Source of the DNA: Hyphomonas beringensis
Lineage (GTDB): Bacteria; Pseudomonadota; Alphaproteobacteria; Caulobacterales; Hyphomonadaceae
Direction: 5' to 3'
DNA length: 64,000 bases
Assembly: GCF_000682755.1 (NCBI RefSeq)
Contig: NZ_AWFF01000024.1
Coordinates: 1 to 64,000 of the forward strand
Shown here: positions 16,758-25,748 of the stretch, piece after piece
Layout of the letters: every line of letters starts with the position of its first letter
Numbering within the stretch: the first letter of the stretch is position 1
Notes under the pieces: model-generated
The model's input: the letters and a program-made list of their open reading frames with translations, nothing else
The model's database searches: none
What the model was told of the DNA's origin: nothing
Translations under genes and position numbers: made by a program

Positions 16758-16781
16758 GCCCGCTCTCCTAGGAGAGCGGGC
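16758..16781. repeat. Perfect 24-base palindrome between dnaA and dnaN
   Basis: An uninterrupted GC-rich inverted repeat centred on CCTAGG, 73 bases after the dnaA stop and 99 bases before dnaN. On transcription it would fold into a hairpin, but no T-run follows on either strand. It could be a processing or attenuation site between the genes, or a site for a symmetric DNA-binding protein. Confidence 0.7.
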
Positions 16782-16879
16782 TGATTCCACTCCGGGACCA
16801 CCTTTTCCGGGCGGGAGCAGCCGACTGATGAAGAATTCCGGGCACCTTTTCGGGTGTCCCCCGATGAACGGAACGGACG

Positions 16880-18001
16880 ATGAAACTGACGATTGAACGT
16901 GGCGACCTGCTGAACGCACTCTCTCATGTGCAGAATGTGGTGGAGCGCCGGAACACGATCCCGATCCTCTCCAACGTCTTGCTCGAAGCGGGCAATGGCG
17001 AACTGAAGCTGACTGCGACGGATCTCGACATTGAAGCGGTCGATAGCGCCGATGCCTCCGTGGAGCGCGAAGGCGCGGTGACGGCACCGGCCGGTACGCT
17101 GTTCGACGTGGTGCGCAAGCTGCCCGCGGGCTCTGAGGTCGTGCTTGAGGTTCAGCCTTCCAGCTCGCGTCTGCAGATCACGGCCGGACGCTCCAATTTC
17201 GAACTGCCAACGCTGCCCGCTGACGACTTCCAGACGATGAACTCTGATGATGGCGCGACGAAATTCTCTCTCGACGCCAAGGATTTTGCCCGGCTGATCG
17301 ACAAGACGCGCTTTGCGATCTCCACCGAAGAGACCCGTTACTATCTGAACGGTGTCTATCTGCACGGCGCCAAGACAGATGAAGGCGACGCTGTGCTGCG
17401 CACAGTTGCCACAGACGGTCACCGTCTGGCGCTGGCGGAAGTGCCAGCCCCGGCAGGATCCGAAGACCTGGAAGGCGTAATCGTTCCACGCAAGGCCGTC
17501 GCAGAAGCCCGCCGCCTGGTCGACACTGTCGACGGCGACGTGGAGATCGAAGTGTCTGACACCAAGATCGTCGTACGCGCTGGCCGCGCGGTGCTGACCT
17601 CGAAACTGATCGATGGCTCCTTCCCGGACTATGGCCGCGTGATCCCGAAAGGGAATGACAAGAAGCTGACGCTGGACAACAAATCCTTCGAAGCGGCTGT
17701 GGACCGCGTGTCCACGGTTTCGGCAGAGCGGTCGCGCTCTGTGAAGCTATCTCTGTCCGAGGGCAAGCTGGTACTGGCCGTAAACCACGCCGAAACCGGC
17801 GCCGGTAATGAAGAGCTTGAAGCAGAGTATGCAGCAGACCCGATGGAAATCGGCTTCAATGCAAAATACCTGCTGGATATTGCTGGACAGATCGAAGCGG
17901 TGGATGTGGAGTTCATGTTCAATGATCCCGCCTCCCCTGCCCTGGTGCTCGACCCGTCGGATGACAGCGCGCGCTATGTGCTGATGCCGCTGCGGGTATA
18001 A
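16880..18001 (+). CDS. dnaN: DNA polymerase III beta sliding clamp
   Basis: A 373-residue protein with the three-fold repeated clamp domains (about 1-120, 128-245, 247-373). It starts Met-Lys-Leu-Thr-Ile-Glu-Arg and ends Arg-Tyr-Val-Leu-Met-Pro-Leu-Arg-Val, close to the family's usual Met-Pro-(Met/Leu)-Arg-(Leu/Val) end. It encircles DNA and holds polymerase III on the template. It lies between dnaA and recF, 194 bases after dnaA, so it may have its own promoter in that gap. Confidence 0.96.
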   Translation: MKLTIERGDLLNALSHVQNVVERRNTIPILSNVLLEAGNGELKLTATDLDIEAVDSADASVEREGAVTAPAGTLFDVVRKLPAGSEVVLEVQPSSSRLQITAGRSNFELPTLPADDFQTMNSDDGATKFSLDAKDFARLIDKTRFAISTEETRYYLNGVYLHGAKTDEGDAVLRTVATDGHRLALAEVPAPAGSEDLEGVIVPRKAVAEARRLVDTVDGDVEIEVSDTKIVVRAGRAVLTSKLIDGSFPDYGRVIPKGNDKKLTLDNKSFEAAVDRVSTVSAERSRSVKLSLSEGKLVLAVNHAETGAGNEELEAEYAADPMEIGFNAKYLLDIAGQIEAVDVEFMFNDPASPALVLDPSDDSARYVLMPLRV

Positions 18002-18028
18002 TGACCTGCGGGACAGCCCGCTGAAAAG

Positions 18029-19141
18029 ATGACTGCGCTAACCCGGCTGACCCTGACGAATTTCCGCAATTATGCGTCGCTGGCCCTGCCGCTGGATGGG
18101 CGCCATGTCTGCATGTATGGCGCAAATGGCGCGGGCAAGACCAATCTTCTGGAAGCCGTCAGCCAGCTTGGCCCGGGCCGCGGCCTGCGCTCTGCCACCC
18201 TGCAGGAAATGACGCGCAAGGATGCGCCAGGCGGCTGGGCGGTATCCGCCACGATGCTCAGTGAGCAGAAAATTGGCGTGGGGCTCGACAGTGGCCCCAG
18301 CGCCAAACGCAATGTGCGGATTGATGGCGCGCCGGCCACAGCCTCTGATCTGGCGGAACTTATCCGCATCGTCTGGCTGACGCCGTCCATGGACGGTGTG
18401 TTTCGCGGTAGCGCTTCAGACCGGCGACGCTTCTTTGATCGTCAGGTGATGTCTCACATGCCGACACATGGCACCGCCGCCAGCCGCTACGAGAAGGCGA
18501 TGCGTGAGCGCAATGCCCTGCTGGAGCGCGGCCATGTAGACCCAGCCTGGGCCGATGCCATCGAGGCCCGCATGGCCGAAGCTGGCGCGGAGATGGCAAT
18601 CAACCGCGCCTATGTGCTGGAAGCCCTGCAGGCCGCGATCGAGACACGGCCCGAAGGCCATTTCCCCAAGGCCGACCTCTCATTGGAAGGTAGCGCGGAA
18701 ATCGCTGCAATACGCGGCGATGATTTCAAGAGCATCTTTGAAAGCCTGACTGAAACTTTCCGCACCACGCGGCGACGCGATATTGCCGCTGGCCGAACGA
18801 TTGATGGTCCGCACCGAACGGATTTGGCCGTCATCCACCGCCCGACCGGCGCGCCGGCAAAGGACGCCTCCACAGGGCAACAGAAAGCGCTGTTGATCGG
18901 CCTGATCCTGGCAAGCGCTTCAGCCCTGCGAGCCGGCGGGGAAGGCCCGTCTCCCCTTCTCTTGCTGGATGAGGCAGCGGCGCATCTTGATGCAAACCGC
19001 CGCGCCGCCCTGTTCGACGAGTTAACCGCGCTTGGCGGTCAGGCCTGGCTGACCGGCACGGAGGCCTTCCTGTTTGAAGCCTTTGGAGACCGCGCACAGA
19101 AAGTACGCGTTGAAGACGGTAAAGCCTCTGTCGATGACTAG
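18029..19141 (+). CDS. recF: DNA replication and repair protein RecF
   Basis: A 370-residue SMC-like ATPase that helps load RecA at single-stranded gaps with RecO and RecR. Walker A is Gly-Ala-Asn-Gly-Ala-Gly-Lys-Thr (31-38). The signature region has Ser-Thr-Gly-Gln-Gln-Lys-Ala-Leu-Leu and Walker B is Leu-Leu-Leu-Leu-Asp-Glu-Ala-Ala-Ala-His-Leu-Asp. It starts 27 bases after dnaN. Its stop codon shares a CTAG tetranucleotide with the stop of the convergent TadG-like gene. Confidence 0.94.
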   Translation: MTALTRLTLTNFRNYASLALPLDGRHVCMYGANGAGKTNLLEAVSQLGPGRGLRSATLQEMTRKDAPGGWAVSATMLSEQKIGVGLDSGPSAKRNVRIDGAPATASDLAELIRIVWLTPSMDGVFRGSASDRRRFFDRQVMSHMPTHGTAASRYEKAMRERNALLERGHVDPAWADAIEARMAEAGAEMAINRAYVLEALQAAIETRPEGHFPKADLSLEGSAEIAAIRGDDFKSIFESLTETFRTTRRRDIAAGRTIDGPHRTDLAVIHRPTGAPAKDASTGQQKALLIGLILASASALRAGGEGPSPLLLLDEAAAHLDANRRAALFDELTALGGQAWLTGTEAFLFEAFGDRAQKVRVEDGKASVDD

Positions 19142-20676
19142 TTCTTGATCCGCAAATCCGAGATCGACTGGGCGATCTTCTTGTAGACATCCTTCAGCTC
19201 ATCCCCATTCGACGCATCAAATGCGTAGGAGGCGCTGCTGGCGCAGTATTGCAGGATGGTACGCCCGTCGGAGGTTGTCTGTACATAACTCGGCACCTGA
19301 AAGCCGACTGTATAAATCTCGACATTGTAGGGCTCAGCCTTCATCGCATCGCACAAATCCATGGCCTGCCGGAAAGAGCTCTTGCCCGCGGTCGGGTGGT
19401 TTGCGTTGAAGTCACCATCCGTCATCAGAATAACCACTTTGGTGGCATTCACTTCGTCATACTTCCAGGGCTTGGAGTCGACGGGCCAGACGGAGGCCCA
19501 GTTGGGCGAAATGAGATACCAACCCCAGGCAACACCCAAATGTCCGGCTGTGCCACCGTTTGCTGTCATGCTTTGCACATGGGCTTTCAGGGCGTCCTTG
19601 TTCTCGGTGAGGGGCACCGGACCGGTATTGCGGCACTGGGCGTAATAGAAATCGAGCGCCCCGGTGGAGCCATTTGCACCTCCATTCTCGATTTCGTTCT
19701 CCCCGCGATACTTGTCACGATCGCTATCGTAGAAATTCCATCGCGGATTACCTGCGCCAATCCAGGCAGACACACCGGGCGGCACATCGCTGTCAGCATA
19801 GGTGCCGGTGCGTTCATAGACGCACGTGTCGGTAGCGGAGGAATTTTCCCAATACCAGCGAGCGACATCCCAGTCATAGTCGCCATTTTGATCGCAATTT
19901 GACGGATAGTATTCCAGACAGGTGCCGGTTTCGTAATACATGAAGCGCTTGCCGGTCGCTTGGTCGTACATTCGCGCGCCATTGTAATTATTGTAATTGC
20001 TGAACCCATTGCTGTTGGACGTATCCGCCGGGATGGTCACGCTGCGGGTGACGGCATTGAAATATGAGCCCGCATTCACGGCATTATTGTAGGTAACGAT
20101 GCCAAGGCGCACTGTGCCGTCGCGTACCTCGTCATCCGGCAGCAACTCATCAAACGCGACCTCGGCCGCGGATTTGAGGAGGCTCAGCCGGTTGTCGCTA
20201 TTCATTGATCCTGACACGTCGAAGACAAAGGCAACATCCACCTTGCCGACAGAAAAGGTGGAGGTGGATGAGACGCTGAACGACATATCGTCCTGTCCCA
20301 TGATCTGAGAAATGAAGGTGGGCTGCGTGCAGACTGTGCGACCGTGAATGTCTTCACTCACCTCATCAAAGGTAACGACGAGCGGCGTACAGCTGAGCCC
20401 GCCGCCTGCCGTTTCGATGAGGCTGGCGGCGTATTTCCGGACATCCGCGATAACGAGATCATCCGCCTCCCCCCGCTGACGGGAAAGCGCCCCGGCCAGC
20501 ACGGCAGAGTCCACTGAATGCTGGACGCGTTCTTTCTGTCGGATGGTGAACTCGAAATCGATGGCCAGGCCAACGACAGACATGATGGCGATCATTAGAA
20601 ATGCCCCGAGCAGGGCGAGATTTCCGTCCGCATTCCCGGCAAACCGCCTGACCAGATGTCCGGTTGATTTTGTCAC
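19138..20676 (-). CDS. TadG-like pilus-assembly protein with VWA domain
   Basis: About 512 residues. An N-terminal TadE/TadG-type segment (Gly-Asn-Leu-Ala-Leu-Leu-Gly and one membrane helix, about 16-40) precedes a von Willebrand A domain with the MIDAS motif Asp-Val-Ser-Gly-Ser-Met-Asn near 155. The VWA core is interrupted by a long Asn/Tyr/Gly-rich, Cys-containing insert before Thr-Asp-Gly-Asp-Phe-Asn. A GTG at 20676 with AGGGG upstream is the better start; a TTG at 20685 would add three residues. Relatives belong to tight-adherence pilus systems, but no other tad gene is near, so its partners must be elsewhere. Confidence 0.78.
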   Translation of the reverse strand: MTKSTGHLVRRFAGNADGNLALLGAFLMIAIMSVVGLAIDFEFTIRQKERVQHSVDSAVLAGALSRQRGEADDLVIADVRKYAASLIETAGGGLSCTPLVVTFDEVSEDIHGRTVCTQPTFISQIMGQDDMSFSVSSTSTFSVGKVDVAFVFDVSGSMNSDNRLSLLKSAAEVAFDELLPDDEVRDGTVRLGIVTYNNAVNAGSYFNAVTRSVTIPADTSNSNGFSNYNNYNGARMYDQATGKRFMYYETGTCLEYYPSNCDQNGDYDWDVARWYWENSSATDTCVYERTGTYADSDVPPGVSAWIGAGNPRWNFYDSDRDKYRGENEIENGGANGSTGALDFYYAQCRNTGPVPLTENKDALKAHVQSMTANGGTAGHLGVAWGWYLISPNWASVWPVDSKPWKYDEVNATKVVILMTDGDFNANHPTAGKSSFRQAMDLCDAMKAEPYNVEIYTVGFQVPSYVQTTSDGRTILQYCASSASYAFDASNGDELKDVYKKIAQSISDLRIKN

Positions 20677-20882
20677 GCTTTTCAAGCCCCTGCCGGTATA
20701 AGCCCCGGGCCTGATTGTCCGTCAGATGGCTTTCTGCAGACTTCATACGCACAGGCGAAATGGCTTGCCGGATGCAATGCCCTGTTTACCATGTTTGACC
20801 AGTTCCAGCTGTCTCACTTGCCCCATAAGCGGGCTTTCGTGATATTCTGGTGCATAGAATCAGTTCCCTGACCGAGGCCGAC

Positions 20883-21677
20883 ATGAAGCAATATCTGGAT
20901 CTCCTGAGAGACATCCTTGAGAACGGTCACGAACGGTCTGACAGGACCGGGACGGGAACCCGTGCCGTGTTCGGCCGCCAGATGCGGTTTGACCTGGCAG
21001 ACGGCTTCCCCATGGTGACGACCAAGAAGCTCCACCTGCGCTCGATCATCATCGAACTGCTCTGGTTCCTGAAGGGCGACACCAACATCAAATACCTGAA
21101 GGACAACAAGGTCTCGATCTGGGATGAATGGGCCGACGAGAATGGTGATCTTGGTCCCGTCTATGGCAAGCAATGGCGCAGCTGGGCCGCGCCAGATGGC
21201 CGTGTGATTGACCAGATCCAGTGGGTGCTTGACGAGATCCGCACCAATCCGAATTCCCGCCGTCTGGTCGTCTCTGCCTGGAACCCGGCAGATGTGAATG
21301 AGATGGCGCTGCCGCCGTGCCACTGCCTGTTCCAGTTCAATGTCATGGACGGCAAGCTGAACTGCCAGCTTTACCAGCGTTCAGCTGACATCTTCCTCGG
21401 CGTGCCGTTCAACATTGCCTCCTATGCCCTGCTGACCATGATGATGGCCCGCGCGACCGGGCTGGAGCCGGGCGAGTTCGTGCACACATTCGGCGATGCG
21501 CATCTCTATCTGAACCATGTCGAGCAGGCTGAGCTGCAGCTCAGCCGGGAGCCGCGCCCCCTGCCTCGCATGGTGATGAACCCGGAAAAGACAGACCTGT
21601 TCGGCTGGGAGTATGAAGACTTCACGGTCGAAGGCTATGAGCCCCATGCCCATATCAAGGCCCCCGTTGCGGTCTGA
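20883..21677 (+). CDS. thyA: Thymidylate synthase
   Basis: A 264-residue ThyA, the same length as the E. coli enzyme. It methylates dUMP to dTMP with methylenetetrahydrofolate. The nucleophile is Cys146 in Leu-Pro-Pro-Cys-His-Cys, and the folate/dUMP-binding [12 protein letters not shown] is intact. The ATG at 20883 gives the standard N-terminus; an in-frame upstream start would add 11 unlikely residues. folA, which regenerates tetrahydrofolate, lies 1.3 kb downstream with two leftward genes between. Confidence 0.96.
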   Translation: MKQYLDLLRDILENGHERSDRTGTGTRAVFGRQMRFDLADGFPMVTTKKLHLRSIIIELLWFLKGDTNIKYLKDNKVSIWDEWADENGDLGPVYGKQWRSWAAPDGRVIDQIQWVLDEIRTNPNSRRLVVSAWNPADVNEMALPPCHCLFQFNVMDGKLNCQLYQRSADIFLGVPFNIASYALLTMMMARATGLEPGEFVHTFGDAHLYLNHVEQAELQLSREPRPLPRMVMNPEKTDLFGWEYEDFTVEGYEPHAHIKAPVAV

Positions 21678-21685
21678 CCGCGCGC

Positions 21686-22042
21686 CTAGCTGTCTTTCAG
21701 CGCCAACCAGGCCGACCAAGCATCCCCCGCATACATCAAGGACGGACCACCGCCCATATAAACCGTCATGGCGAGTGTTTCGGCAACTTCCTCATCGCTT
21801 GCGCCGAGGCGCTTCAAGGCCTTTGTATGGAAGCCGATGCAGCCATCGCACTGTTTTGCAACACCTATGGCAAGCGCGATGAGTTCCTTGGTCTTGCTGT
21901 CCAGTGCACCGTCCGCAAGGGCGGCCTTGGCCATGGTGTTGAACTGGTTCAGCGTCTCTTTCGCGCCAGTCCCCCGAAGCCCCGAAATGCCCTCACTTAT
22001 GGCACTCGTGATCGCGGTATAATCCTTTTTGCCGTCTGCCAT
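21686..22042 (-). CDS. Carboxymuconolactone decarboxylase / AhpD-family protein
   Basis: A 118-residue helical protein with the redox pair Cys65-Asp-Gly-Cys68 and His72 in the AhpD-like core motif (Cys-x-x-Cys-x-x-x-His). Such proteins act as peroxidatic or disulfide-reducing partners, so antioxidant function is more likely than lactone decarboxylation. A strong GGAGG precedes the ATG. No peroxiredoxin gene is adjacent. Confidence 0.82.
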   Translation of the reverse strand: MADGKKDYTAITSAISEGISGLRGTGAKETLNQFNTMAKAALADGALDSKTKELIALAIGVAKQCDGCIGFHTKALKRLGASDEEVAETLAMTVYMGGGPSLMYAGDAWSAWLALKDS

Positions 22043-22122
22043 ACTGATGCCTCCTCTGATGATTGATCAGATGATCACACAAATGGGAGTAAACAATAAG
22101 GATGTGACCGGATGGGCAGACG

Positions 22123-22791
22123 TTAGGCGTCTGCCGGATTCGTCAGCCCCAGATCCTCGCGCCGCCGGATAATGGCGGAGACGATCACCGCGCCGACCAT
22201 CTTGCCGATGACGAACACGATCCAGTTCCAGAAGTGCAACGAATTGCCCGGCGCGGCGCCAAGCTCAATCTGCTTGGCCAGATCAGCGCCATAGAGGAAG
22301 ACGGTCGTATCGACCGGCGCGGCAAGCGCGCTGGACAGAAGGATACGCGTGGACAGGCGGTATTTCGAGAAGGTAAAGAGCAGCCAGTCCACACCCTCGG
22401 AAATCGCAAAGGCGACGCCGCTGGCCAGCGCAATGACCGGCCACGCATAATAGAACGACCATGCTACGGCCATCGCCATGACCAGAAGGACGCGGTGGCC
22501 CATCTCTCGCTGGACGAAATCCCGCACGACAAAAACCATTCCTGTGACCATGGTCATGGGATGTAGTGAGACACCGCTGCCAAACATGCCGTGTCCTGTC
22601 GGCTCGACCACTTGAAATTCCGGAATGACTCCGAACGACCAGTTCAGGAACGGGATCAGTGCGACATAGACCAGCGCCCATCCGCGTCCCTGCAGCATCC
22701 AGATGGCCGTGAAGGTCAAAGCCAACGCAATAAAGGCGAGCGGGAACTGTCCGGGGTTCCCGTTGGTCAGAATGTTCACCAGTTGGCCCAT
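22123..22791 (-). CDS. VUT-family (YhhQ-like) precursor transporter
   Basis: A 222-residue membrane protein with about six hydrophobic helices and the VUT/DUF165 pattern: Val-Arg-Asp-Phe-Val-Gln-Arg near 85, Ser-Glu-Gly-Val-Asp-Trp near 125, and a late Trp-Ile-Val-Phe-Val-Ile-Gly-Lys helix. The family is thought to import queuosine precursors (preQ0/preQ1) or other pteridine-like compounds. The ATG at 22791 has GGGGA upstream. It sits between thyA and folA, so a folate-related substrate is conceivable, but nothing in the sequence decides. I saw no preQ1 riboswitch upstream. Confidence 0.72.
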   Translation of the reverse strand: MGQLVNILTNGNPGQFPLAFIALALTFTAIWMLQGRGWALVYVALIPFLNWSFGVIPEFQVVEPTGHGMFGSGVSLHPMTMVTGMVFVVRDFVQREMGHRVLLVMAMAVAWSFYYAWPVIALASGVAFAISEGVDWLLFTFSKYRLSTRILLSSALAAPVDTTVFLYGADLAKQIELGAAPGNSLHFWNWIVFVIGKMVGAVIVSAIIRRREDLGLTNPADA

Positions 22792-22944
22792 CACGTGTTC
22801 CCCTGACAAGACTGTCTTTTTTGACGGTAGAAATGTTGCACACCGGTTGCAATAAACCGCGAAACCCGGCTCAGCATGTCCGGAACAAAGTTGAAGGGAA
22901 TGCATACCCTTCTTCACTGACGACGCAAGAAGACTGGAAGTTAT

Positions 22945-23481
22945 ATGCCCCGTTCCGTGAAGCTTTGCCTGATTGCTGCGCGCGCGCAGAATGGTGTTAT
23001 CGGCTCACAAGGCCAACTGCCCTGGCGCCTCAAATCAGATCTCGCTTTTTTCAAGAAAGTCACGCTCGGCTGCCCGATCCTGATGGGCCGCAAGACATGG
23101 GAAAGCCTGCCCTTCAAGCCGCTGAAAGGCCGAGAGAACATCGTGATGACGCGTGACTGGGCGTATGCGGCTGATGGCGCGCGGGTATATTCCAGCTTTC
23201 CGGCAGCGGTGAATTCTGCCCGCGCGGTTGCGACCCGCGAGGGAGCCGACAAGGTTTTTCTGATTGGCGGCGAAGCCATTTACCGGCTGGGCTTGCCGCT
23301 GGCAGACAGGCTCTACCTGACCGATGTCGAGGCAGAGCCTGAAGGCGACGCCCATTTCCCGCCGCTCGATCCCGGTGAGTGGGAAGAAACATCCGCTGAG
23401 CGTTTCGAAGCCGGTGATGGCGACGACTTTGCCTTCACGATCCGCCAGATGGACCGCGTGCACGCCTACGCTTCACGTTAG
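22945..23481 (+). CDS. folA: Dihydrofolate reductase
   Basis: A 178-residue enzyme reducing dihydrofolate to tetrahydrofolate with NADPH. It carries Asn-Gly-Val-Ile-Gly (16-20), Leu-Pro-Trp-Arg-Leu-Lys-Ser-Asp with the catalytic acid Asp32, Met-Gly-Arg-Lys-Thr-Trp-Glu-Ser and Ile-Gly-Gly-Glu-Ala-Ile-Tyr. It regenerates the cofactor consumed by ThyA upstream. The divergent VUT gene begins 153 bases away, leaving room for two promoters. Confidence 0.95.
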   Translation: MPRSVKLCLIAARAQNGVIGSQGQLPWRLKSDLAFFKKVTLGCPILMGRKTWESLPFKPLKGRENIVMTRDWAYAADGARVYSSFPAAVNSARAVATREGADKVFLIGGEAIYRLGLPLADRLYLTDVEAEPEGDAHFPPLDPGEWEETSAERFEAGDGDDFAFTIRQMDRVHAYASR

Positions 23482-23548
23482 GACACGCATTGCCGCTTTC
23501 TGCCGTGAGGCCTAGCCTTCTGAAAAATATCAGGAGGAGCCCCCCATC

Positions 23549-24457
23549 ATGGAATATGACATTGTCGCGAGCGGTCTGCGCTTTCCCGAAGGTCCTGTCG
23601 TCATGGAAGACGGCAGCATCATCGTTGTCGAGATCGAGAAGAAATGCATCACCCGCTGCTGGGGCGACGACAAGAAGGAAGTGATTGCAACGCCAGGCGG
23701 CGGCCCGAACGGCCTGGCCATCGGCCCCGATGGGGCCCTCTGGATCTGCAACAATGGCGGCTTCATTTATCATGAGATGGACGGCCTGCTGATCCCCGGC
23801 AATTGTCCGGAGGATTATGATGGCGGCCGGATCGAACGGGTCGATCTTTCAACCGGCAAGGTGGAGCGCGTGCTCGACACCGTTGAGGGCCACCCACTGA
23901 AAGGCCCGAATGATCTGGTGTTCGACAAGGAGGGTAATCTCTACTTCACGGACCATGGAAAGACCTATGACCGTCACCGGGATATGGGGGGTCTGTTCTA
24001 CCTGGCCAAAGGCGCGTCAGAAGCCAAGGAGCTGGACTTTCACTATACCAGTCCAAATGGCGTCGGCCTCTCGCCTGATGAGCAGACAGTTTACATGGCA
24101 GACACCCTGACCGGGCGGATGTGGGCTTTTGATCTGGAAAGCCCTGGCGTCATCACCCCCGCCTCCCCCTTCAATGGCGGACGGGTCGTCGCGACCATGC
24201 CGGGCCTGCAATATTTTGACAGCCTTGCCATGACGGCAGCAGGCAATGTCTGCGTTGCCACCATCTTCAATGGCGGTATCACGACGATTACGCCGGAGGG
24301 CGAGCACAGCCACACCGCTTTCCCGGACCTGGTCGTGACCAATATCGCATTTGGCGGGGCGGATATGCGCGATGCCTATCTCACCCTTTCCAGCACCGGA
24401 CATCTCGTGAAATGCCGCTGGCCGGAGCCAGGCCTGAAGCTGAACTTCAACGCCTGA
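23549..24457 (+). CDS. SMP-30/gluconolactonase-family protein
   Basis: A 302-residue six-bladed beta-propeller. Metal-ligand positions are visible as Phe-Pro-Glu-Gly-Pro near residue 11, Gly-Pro-Asn-Asp-Leu near 118, and Ser-Pro-Asn-Gly-Val-Gly-Leu-Ser-Pro-Asp near 168. Relatives hydrolyse sugar lactones with a divalent metal; the true substrate is unknown. There is no signal peptide, so it is cytoplasmic. AGGAGGAG lies just upstream of the ATG. It is rightward after folA and may be independent. Confidence 0.82.
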   Translation: MEYDIVASGLRFPEGPVVMEDGSIIVVEIEKKCITRCWGDDKKEVIATPGGGPNGLAIGPDGALWICNNGGFIYHEMDGLLIPGNCPEDYDGGRIERVDLSTGKVERVLDTVEGHPLKGPNDLVFDKEGNLYFTDHGKTYDRHRDMGGLFYLAKGASEAKELDFHYTSPNGVGLSPDEQTVYMADTLTGRMWAFDLESPGVITPASPFNGGRVVATMPGLQYFDSLAMTAAGNVCVATIFNGGITTITPEGEHSHTAFPDLVVTNIAFGGADMRDAYLTLSSTGHLVKCRWPEPGLKLNFNA

Positions 24458-24471
24458 CCTGACTTAAACGG

Positions 24472-25665
24472 TCAGTCCTCGAACACGATTTCGGGGGCTG
24501 GCTTTGAAACCAGCGTGTCCAGCTCTACAGCAACACGGCGGGCGAGTTCGTGAAACAGCTTGCCTGCCGTGTCATCCACGAGCGACGCAGGCTTGCCCGC
24601 GTCCCCACCTTCGCGAATGGCTTGCAACATAGGCATCTGAGCCAGCAATGGCAGGCCCAGCGCGGACGCAGTTGCTGCGCCGCCGCCCTGCCCCATCAGA
24701 TAGTGGCGGTTGCCAGCGGGGTCTTCAAACCAGCTCATGGTCTCAACCAGGCCCAGAACCGGAACGGCCGTCTTTGTGAACATGGCGGCGCCGCGGCGGA
24801 CATCTGCTAGAGCGACTTCCTGCGGCGTAGTCACGATCAGAGCGGCGGTGACCGGCACTTTTTGCGCGATGGTCAGCTGCGCATCGCCTGTGCCTGGCGG
24901 GGTATCAATGATCAACACGTCAAGCGGGTCTTCCGGCGTACCCCAATCGGCATCATTCAGCATCTGCGTGATTGCCGACATCACAATCGGACCGCGCCAG
25001 ATCATTGGGGCATCGGGGTCTGACAGATAACCGATGGAGAGCGTCTTCAGCCCGTGCGCCTCGACCGGCTGGAGACGCCCCGTTTCGGGATTTGTTTCGG
25101 GCTCTGCGTCTTGGGTGCCCAGCATGGTCGGGATGGAGGGGCCATAAATGTCAGCATCCATCAGCCCCACTTTCATCCCCACCTTGGCCATCGCAGCCGC
25201 CAAATTGACCGAAACGGTGGACTTGCCCACCCCGCCCTTGGCACTGGCCACGACAAGAATGCGGGAAATACCGGGAATGGAGCTTTTTGCAGCATTAGCA
25301 GCAGGCGCGCCCTGCTGCATGGCCTCATCGGACAGCCGCGCACCCTTGCGCACACGTTTGGGCGCAGGGGTCAGGCCGATCTCCTTGTCACCTGCAGGCG
25401 GAGGCGTACTCGCGCGCTCAGCTGTCAGGACCGTGGTGACGGATTTCACCCCGGAGACCAGTTCCGCCTTGCCCTCTGCCTCGATACGCCGGGCCTCGGC
25501 CGCTTCAGGGGATGCCGGGTCTGCCAGAATAACCAGAATGGTCCGGCCCTCCGCGTCCACTGAAACCGATTCCAGCCAGGCCGGCTGACCCAGGCTTTCC
25601 GCGACCTTATCAGCCAGTTTCCGGCGGGCTTTTTCCTTAGATCCAAACACCTTCTGCGACCCCAT
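24472..25665 (-). CDS. mrp: Mrp/ApbC-type P-loop ATPase without cysteines
   Basis: About 397 residues. An N-terminal MIP18/DUF59-like domain (1-80) is followed by an Ala/Pro-rich linker and a MinD/Mrp ATPase domain with the deviant Walker A Ala-Lys-Gly-Gly-Val-Gly-Lys-Ser-Thr and Asp-Thr-Pro-Pro-Gly-Thr-Gly-Asp. The family carries Fe-S clusters to apoproteins through a CxxC dimer site. Here that segment reads Trp-Phe-Glu-Asp-Pro-Ala-Gly-Asn-Arg-His, and I find no cysteine anywhere from the ATG. Loss of CxxC is, as I recall, common in alphaproteobacterial Mrp. A GTG at 25695 would add ten residues including one Cys. Confidence 0.86.
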   Translation of the reverse strand: MGSQKVFGSKEKARRKLADKVAESLGQPAWLESVSVDAEGRTILVILADPASPEAAEARRIEAEGKAELVSGVKSVTTVLTAERASTPPPAGDKEIGLTPAPKRVRKGARLSDEAMQQGAPAANAAKSSIPGISRILVVASAKGGVGKSTVSVNLAAAMAKVGMKVGLMDADIYGPSIPTMLGTQDAEPETNPETGRLQPVEAHGLKTLSIGYLSDPDAPMIWRGPIVMSAITQMLNDADWGTPEDPLDVLIIDTPPGTGDAQLTIAQKVPVTAALIVTTPQEVALADVRRGAAMFTKTAVPVLGLVETMSWFEDPAGNRHYLMGQGGGAATASALGLPLLAQMPMLQAIREGGDAGKPASLVDDTAGKLFHELARRVAVELDTLVSKPAPEIVFED

Positions 25666-25748
25666 AGCTCTTGATGCCCATGAACAGGCATGCACTTATC
25701 ATCAAAGCACCTATATAGAACCCATCCAAAGTAACACAGGGAGGGCAC

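Noticed and set aside
15243-17087. A 614-codon open frame on the minus strand opposite dnaA and the dnaN start
   Set aside because: It is the antisense shadow of dnaA in GC-rich DNA. It has no family resemblance and crosses two strong rightward genes.
19138-19141. Frameshift or fusion between recF and the TadG-like gene
   Set aside because: They are convergent genes whose stop codons share CTAG; both frames are complete.
22792-22944. preQ1 riboswitch before the VUT transporter
   Set aside because: I could not find the short conserved hairpin and A-rich tail of preQ1-I or the features of preQ1-II on the minus strand.
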